From an uncultured Eubacteriales bacterium (GTDB lineage: Bacteria > Bacillota_A > Clostridia > Lachnospirales > Lachnospiraceae), in contig CADCPV010000383.1 of NCBI GenBank assembly GCA_902803345.1, forward strand, positions 1-8,124: DNA of 8,124 bases, read 5' to 3'. Both the position numbers and the translations under genes were made by a program. The notes below the pieces were generated by a model that made no database searches, was not told where the DNA came from, and saw only the letters and a program-made list of their open reading frames with translations. Shown piece after piece: positions 5,815 to 8,124 of this stretch. Numbering within the stretch: position 1 is the first letter of the stretch; every line of letters starts with the position of its first letter.

Positions 5815-6738
5815 ATGTCATATCGTATTACCTCAAGAAATACTATAACGAGCAAATGCGACGCTGTCGTAAACACAACAAATCAGAAGCCTGTCTGTGC
5901 GCTGGGAAGCGAGATGGAGATTTACCGGGCAGCAGGGTTCGACACTTTGCTGAGGGAGCGGCAGAAAGCCGGAATTCTGTCTCCCGGCGAAGTGTTTTCA
6001 ACACCCGGCTTTGGATTGAAGGCGAAAACCATCTTCCATGTCGTTCTGCCTGCCTGGAACCACACAAACCCGCCGGATTATGACCTGATCAGGAAATGTT
6101 ACAGAAATATCTTCGCGGCGGCGGAAAACGCAAAGGTTAATAGTCTCGCCATACCTGTTCTGGGCCTGGAGAAGTACGGCTTTTTCGGGAAGAAAGCGAT
6201 GGATATCGCGATCGATGAAACGGAGGCTTTTCTTCTGAGGTCGCCGATGAATGTTTCCCTGTGCGCTGAGAAAAGCAGGTTTGTGCTTCCGGGAGAACTC
6301 GCGGACGATATCGATAACTGGCTTCAGAATGACACGGTGAATACAGATCCGGCTTACCATTACCGGTCTGTCCAGGAGGCGGTAAAGGGAAACGGACCGC
6401 AGGAGTCTTTTGGCGATCGTTTCTTCCGGCTTGTGGACGAGAAGGGATGGACCGACGCGGAAGTGTATCATCGCGCGAATGTTGACCGCCGGATCATCTC
6501 CAGGCTGCGGTCGGATCCAGAGAGCGGGGTAGCTCGTAATACCGCCATTTCCCTTGCCGTCAGCCTGCATCTGACGCTCGACGAAGCGAAGGATTTCATT
6601 GCGCTTGCGGGATGGGCTTTCCAGAAGAACAGTAAGTTTGACCGGATCATTCAGTACTTCCTTGCAAAACAGAAATACAATATGGCAGAGATCAATGAAA
6701 CCCTCTTTGCTTACTGCGGGAGATGTCTGACACAGTGA
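5815..6738 (+). CDS. Macrodomain protein with C-terminal helix-turn-helix-like domain
   Basis: 307 residues in two parts. Residues 1-165 are a macrodomain (ADP-ribose-binding fold): CDAVVNTTN at 15-23 matches the conserved DAIVNxAN strand, IYRAAG at 36-41 the following helix, PGEVFSTPGFGLKAKTIFHV the central strands, and AIPVLGLEKYGFFGKKA (112-128) the distal loop and helix. Residues 199-300 form an all-helical domain (FFRLVDEKGWTDAEVYHRAN, then a region resembling Cro/CI folds), a pairing I recall from other Firmicutes macrodomain proteins. Both ligand loops are altered: the distal loop reads GLEKYG instead of STGVYG, and the first loop is poor in glycine. ADP-ribose binding or hydrolysis may thus be changed. 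GGGAGG precedes the ATG by 6 nt. The role could be reversal or reading of ADP-ribosylation; it is not established. Confidence 0.85.
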   Translation: MSYRITSRNTITSKCDAVVNTTNQKPVCALGSEMEIYRAAGFDTLLRERQKAGILSPGEVFSTPGFGLKAKTIFHVVLPAWNHTNPPDYDLIRKCYRNIFAAAENAKVNSLAIPVLGLEKYGFFGKKAMDIAIDETEAFLLRSPMNVSLCAEKSRFVLPGELADDIDNWLQNDTVNTDPAYHYRSVQEAVKGNGPQESFGDRFFRLVDEKGWTDAEVYHRANVDRRIISRLRSDPESGVARNTAISLAVSLHLTLDEAKDFIALAGWAFQKNSKFDRIIQYFLAKQKYNMAEINETLFAYCGRCLTQ

Positions 6739-6813
6739 TCAAATGTCTATTCTGAAGCGACCACCATATCGGGCAGGAATGGTATCATATCATAAGAAAG
6801 CGAGGTGAAGCAG

Positions 6814-7644
6814 ATGGACAAGAAGACAAGCAGGAAGATTCGTAATGATCTGAAAACAGCCTATTCGAAACTGGATATAGAGAGCAACCCGGATCTCGCA
6901 TGGGTGCTCCGTATGATTCTTCGTTATTTTGATTCAGAACAGGATGTATTCCGGATGGCGTATGAACTGGATACTGCCTGCGTCACGGAAAAGCTGCCGG
7001 AATGCATAATTCCGGTAATCAGGGAGCTTTATCTTCAGGCGGCGAAAGAAGACGGAATCAATTCCACAATGGCATACAACAACCTGGCAATGATGTACTA
7101 CAACGGCCGCGCCGGGAAGCGGAACTACAGGGAAGCAATTCGATACCTTACGCTGGCGGATGAAGGCGGTGAACGGCTCGCAACGGAAAACCTGGCATAT
7201 TGTTATTACTATGGGCTGGGTACTGCTCAGGACTATGAAAAAGCATATTATTATTTCAGCAAGGCGGCTGTGCGCGGACGCTACGAAGCCATGATGAGGC
7301 TTGGCGACATGTTCCGTTACGGGCAGTATGTTGATAAAGACGAGAACATGGTGTATTCCGCATATCTGCAGGCCTATTCGCTTATGAACACTTCTTACGA
7401 AACAGATACTGTAGCAGAAGGATCTGTATTGGAACGGCTTGGGGATCTCTACTATGAGGGAATCGGCGTAGACGCCGATCCGGAACGTGCATACGGCTTT
7501 TACCAGAACGCTGAACGCGGACTGATGGCCCAGATTCGGTCCGGAGACCAGTACTGCAAAACCCATCTGCCAAAGGTGCGAGAGAAACTGGCAGAACTGA
7601 AAACGATGCTGGAAAAAGAGCTTCCGGATCTGGATTTTGACTGA
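6814..7644 (+). CDS. Sel1-like repeat (TPR-like) protein
   Basis: 276 residues from the ATG at 6814. A GTG at 6805 is in frame but overlaps the ribosome site GAGGTG (6803-6808), which is correctly spaced (6 nt) for the ATG. Sel1-type helical hairpins of about 36 residues cover roughly residues 84-239: NNLAMMYYNGRAGKRNYREA, then LATENLAYCYYYGLGTAQDY, EAMMRLGDMFRYGQYVDKDE and VLERLGDLYYEGIGVDADPE, each ending in an A-x-x-Y/F-x-x-A-type helix. There is no signal peptide, so it is probably a cytoplasmic protein-protein scaffold. Residues 1-80 are helical and unassigned. The gene lies 75 bp after the macrodomain gene on the same strand with no obvious terminator between, so they may be co-transcribed. 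The partner is unknown. Confidence 0.88.
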   Translation: MDKKTSRKIRNDLKTAYSKLDIESNPDLAWVLRMILRYFDSEQDVFRMAYELDTACVTEKLPECIIPVIRELYLQAAKEDGINSTMAYNNLAMMYYNGRAGKRNYREAIRYLTLADEGGERLATENLAYCYYYGLGTAQDYEKAYYYFSKAAVRGRYEAMMRLGDMFRYGQYVDKDENMVYSAYLQAYSLMNTSYETDTVAEGSVLERLGDLYYEGIGVDADPERAYGFYQNAERGLMAQIRSGDQYCKTHLPKVREKLAELKTMLEKELPDLDFD

Positions 7645-7669
7645 TTTGTCTATCCTGCATAGACCTTTC

Positions 7670-7710
7670 TTCTCCTCTTTACAAGTATGCTTGTCCTGTA
7701 AGGAGGAGAA
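7670..7710 (+). promoter_or_regulatory. Hairpin masking the ribosome site of the leader frame
   Basis: Arms 7670-7683 (TTCTCCTCTTTACA) and 7697-7710 (TGTAAGGAGGAGAA) pair over 14 bp with a single G-U pair, closing a 13-nt loop. The right arm contains the AGGAGG ribosome site of the ATG at 7715, so the folded mRNA would hide it. An alternative 5-bp hairpin (ACAAG 7681-7685 with CTTGT 7690-7694) competes for the top of the stem. No T-run follows, so it is not an intrinsic terminator. Confidence 0.6.
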
Positions 7711-7714
7711 GGCC

Positions 7715-7777
7715 ATGACACAAAGAATATATTACCGGAATCGTTATCCTTTAACAGAGGCAGGAGAAGAAATATGA
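7715..7777 (+). CDS. 20-residue leader peptide coupled to the DnaB-like gene
   Basis: A short frame, MTQRIYYRNRYPLTEAGEEI, begins 8 nt after a strong AGGAGG and stops at 7775-7777, overlapping the next ATG by 4 nt (ATGA at 7774-7777). It encodes no recognisable domain; residues 4-11 are rich in arginine and tyrosine. Strong ribosome site, short length, masking hairpin and stop-start overlap together suggest a leader whose translation opens the downstream start. It could instead be a functional microprotein or a chance frame. Confidence 0.45.
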   Translation: MTQRIYYRNRYPLTEAGEEI

Positions 7778-8124
7778 GATCAGAACTCACACCGGTTTAT
7801 TCCGGCTTTCGGGCAATAGACACATTAACGGGCGGTTTTCAACCGGGGGAACTTATTGTTGTGGGATCCCGGCCTGCATTCGGAAAAACGTCATTTTTAA
7901 TGAGTACAGCAAAATATCTGGCAGTTGACTGCCAGCTTCCGATTGTATTCCTTAATCTGGAGACTTCTGCAGAAAGAATGCTGAACAGGTATCAGCTGAT
8001 GTACGGAGAATCATATTATCGGAACATGAACGGAGTACCGCTTTCCTGTGTGATGGGAGATACAGCAGATAATAGCCTGTTGGAATTGTTCAAGTCACAG
8101 CTGATTATCGACGCATGTTCAGGC
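7774..8124 (+). CDS. Stand-alone DnaB-type (RecA-fold) ATPase, 3' end outside window
   Basis: The frame is open from the ATG at 7774 to the window end (117 residues). It starts almost directly with the DnaB C-terminal helicase core: SGFRAIDTLTGGFQPGELIVV (10-30) matches the opening strand, GSRPAFGKTS (31-40) is Walker A of the DnaB RPxxGKT type, and VFLNLETSAERMLNRY (58-73) matches the SLEM segment, with E63 as the catalytic glutamate. The N-terminal DnaB domain that binds primase is absent, since only nine residues precede the core. This is unlike a housekeeping replicative helicase and more like accessory or mobile-element ATPases. AGGAG sits 7 nt before the ATG, inside the leader frame. 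RadA is less likely because its Walker A context differs. Activity and nucleic-acid partner are unknown. Confidence 0.85.
   Translation, partial: MRSELTPVYSGFRAIDTLTGGFQPGELIVVGSRPAFGKTSFLMSTAKYLAVDCQLPIVFLNLETSAERMLNRYQLMYGESYYRNMNGVPLSCVMGDTADNSLLELFKSQLIIDACSG

Noticed and set aside
5781..6083. A 100-codon frame beginning with TTG at 5781
   Set aside because: It overlaps the macrodomain gene in another frame and lacks its own ribosome site; the macrodomain frame has GGGAGG and clear homology features.
6739..6813. Promoter before the Sel1 gene (TATCAT or CATAAG boxes near 6781-6797)
   Set aside because: No -35 at a suitable distance; the gene may simply be read through from the macrodomain gene.
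1..8124. tRNA, rRNA, CRISPR array, transposase or attachment-site repeats
   Set aside because: None was recognised by eye on either strand.

Overview
The window looks like a chromosomal segment from a moderately GC-rich member of the Bacillota (Clostridia or Erysipelotrichia type). The reasons are strong AGGAGG-type ribosome sites before nearly every gene, consensus sigma-A promoters, intrinsic terminators, and gene families common in gut Firmicutes (Flavodoxin_4, DUF1294, a macrodomain with a helix-turn-helix-like tail, Sel1 repeats, a DnaB-type ATPase). The species cannot be named from this sequence. No tRNA, rRNA, CRISPR array, insertion sequence or attachment site is visible.

Bases 1-1089 (plus strand): the 3' part of a flavodoxin-like gene that is already open at the window edge, overlapped by 4 nt by a small DUF1294 membrane-protein gene. 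A 31-codon reading frame follows that may be the remnant of a longer gene. A long stem-loop with an eight-U tail (in the minus direction) then closes the convergent lon gene.

Bases 1090-4081 (minus strand): tetR followed by an ATP-dependent Lon protease. tetR has a near-perfect sigma-A promoter. Its spacer holds a 20-bp dyad that recurs, almost identical, directly against the lon ribosome site. The simplest reading is a TetR repressor controlling itself and lon. The repressor has an unusual cluster of five cysteines in its ligand-binding half, so a redox, thiol or metal signal is a possible inducer.

Bases 4157-5596 (plus strand): an extended -10 promoter, a metallo-beta-lactamase-fold hydrolase, and a small XRE-type regulator only 45 bp downstream, ending at a hairpin with a U-rich tail.

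Bases 5597-8124 (plus strand): an intergenic stretch dense in palindromes and repeats, then a macrodomain protein with altered ligand loops and a helix-turn-helix-like tail, a Sel1-repeat protein, a 20-codon leader frame, and the start of a stand-alone DnaB-C-type ATPase that runs off the window. A 14-bp hairpin buries the leader's ribosome site, and the ATPase gene is joined to the leader by an ATGA overlap, which suggests translational control. This last block is the most accessory-looking part of the window. The most testable new observations are the TetR-Lon operator pair, the masked leader before the ATPase, and the divergent macrodomain.
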